NCBI GenBank assembly: GCA_037013495.1
Contig: CM072801.1
Span: forward strand, 102,183,816-102,247,815
Direction: 5' to 3'
Source of the DNA: Hippophae tibetana
Taxonomy: Eukaryota > Streptophyta > Magnoliopsida > Rosales > Elaeagnaceae
Length of the DNA: 64,000 bases
In this document: positions 63,862 through 64,000 of the stretch, piece after piece
Layout: each line of letters begins with the position of its first letter
Position numbering within the stretch: the first letter of the stretch is position 1
Notes under the pieces: generated by a model
Database searches by the model: none
What the model saw: only the letters and a program-made list of their open reading frames with translations
What the model was told of the DNA's origin: nothing
Program-made: the position numbers and the translations under genes

Positions 63862-64000
63862 TTATTCAGGAACAAAGATAGGGTGAACACGGATAACAAA
63901 GAACAAGAAAATGATACAGTGAATTAAAAGAAGAGTAAGAAATGCAATGCAAATAAGAAAATAATGACAATTAAATCTAAAGAAAACAAAAGTCTTGTAG
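63862..64000. repeat. M75, partial satellite monomer cut by the window end
   Basis: First 139 bp only, ending inside subunit A. gatagggtg links it to M72, 2,562 bp to the left. Confidence 0.95.

Larger units (their letters stand above)
1..64000. repeat. Satellite DNA array, monomer about 854 bp, 74 full copies plus two partial ones
   Basis: The same unit recurs without a break from end to end, always in one orientation. I placed monomer boundaries at the ttattcagg motif (variants ttattaagg, ttatttagg, gtattcagg). Spacing between successive anchors is 853-856 bp except for 850 and 849 (M9, M10) and 825 (M17); the mean over 74 units is 853.7 bp. A+T is about 70% in the lines I sampled, and A clearly exceeds T on the plus strand. 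Monomers differ mainly by scattered substitutions and by the length of an A run, and many variants are shared by groups of monomers, as expected from unequal exchange and segmental amplification. No unrelated sequence interrupts the array. The eukaryotic satellite call is firm; chromosomal position and host are not visible here. Confidence 0.97.

Noticed and set aside
1..64000. CRISPR array
   Set aside because: The repeat unit is 854 bp and there are no unique spacers. Everything repeats, and no cas genes are present.
1..64000. Ribosomal DNA spacer subrepeats
   Set aside because: No rRNA-like sequence occurs anywhere in 64 kb, and the unit contains nothing like a rRNA promoter or terminator that I recognise.
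1..64000. CENP-B box
   Set aside because: I found no match to the conserved TTCG....A..CGGG pattern in the monomer.

Overview
The whole 64 kb window is one uninterrupted tandem array of a satellite repeat with a monomer of about 854 bp. I find 74 complete monomers (called M1 to M74 here, 685-63861), the 3' part of another (M0, 1-684) and the first 139 bp of another (M75, 63862-64000). All lie head to tail in one orientation. There is no gene, RNA gene, CRISPR array, foreign insertion or orientation switch, and the array runs off both ends. DNA of this kind points to a eukaryotic nuclear genome, in pericentromeric, centromeric or other heterochromatin. A plant is the best guess, because each monomer carries on the minus strand a sequence very close to the initiator-methionine tRNA primer-binding site of plant LTR retrotransposons (TGGTATCAAAGC against TGGTATCAGAGC). 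That host assignment is an inference.

Monomer layout, taking phase 1 at the ttattcagg anchor: a short spacer (phase 1-34); subunit A (35-233) and subunit B (234 to about 430), a 199-bp direct duplication whose halves are about 88-90% identical; a run of 7-11 A; a small inverted repeat; the primer-binding-site-like motif (469-480); a second small inverted repeat (523-538); a TATATA motif; and a tail of about 310 bp with no internal repeat, ending in a T8 run. On the minus strand the order TATA motif, CA end, primer-binding-site-like motif resembles the 3' end of an LTR followed by retrotransposon leader. The satellite may therefore have been amplified from part of such an element.

The array is a mosaic of nested segmental duplications with several local higher-order periods. 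At 3.6-5.2 kb it is a one-monomer duplication. At 8.9-17.4 kb the period is five monomers. Two blocks recur about 10.2 kb (12 monomers) apart (10.0-11.3 with 20.2-21.5, and 17.3-18.9 with 27.6-29.1). At 22.7-27.6 kb there is a nearly perfect three-monomer duplication, at 28.8-35.7 kb a three/four-monomer pattern, at 40.8-44.1 and 45.3-48.8 kb two-monomer patterns, and at 54.7-59.0 kb a three-monomer pattern. Monomer length and sequence vary more in the left third (825-856 bp) than in the rest (853-856 bp), and a HindIII site is present in every monomer from M34 on but only in some to its left. One monomer type (M27, copied as M30) carries a tract of subunit A sequence inside subunit B with no change in length, which looks like gene conversion between the two halves.

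The short open frames found in nearly every monomer (63-104 codons, rich in F/I/L on the minus strand and K/N on the plus strand) are by-products of a homogeneous A-rich repeat. I do not call them genes.
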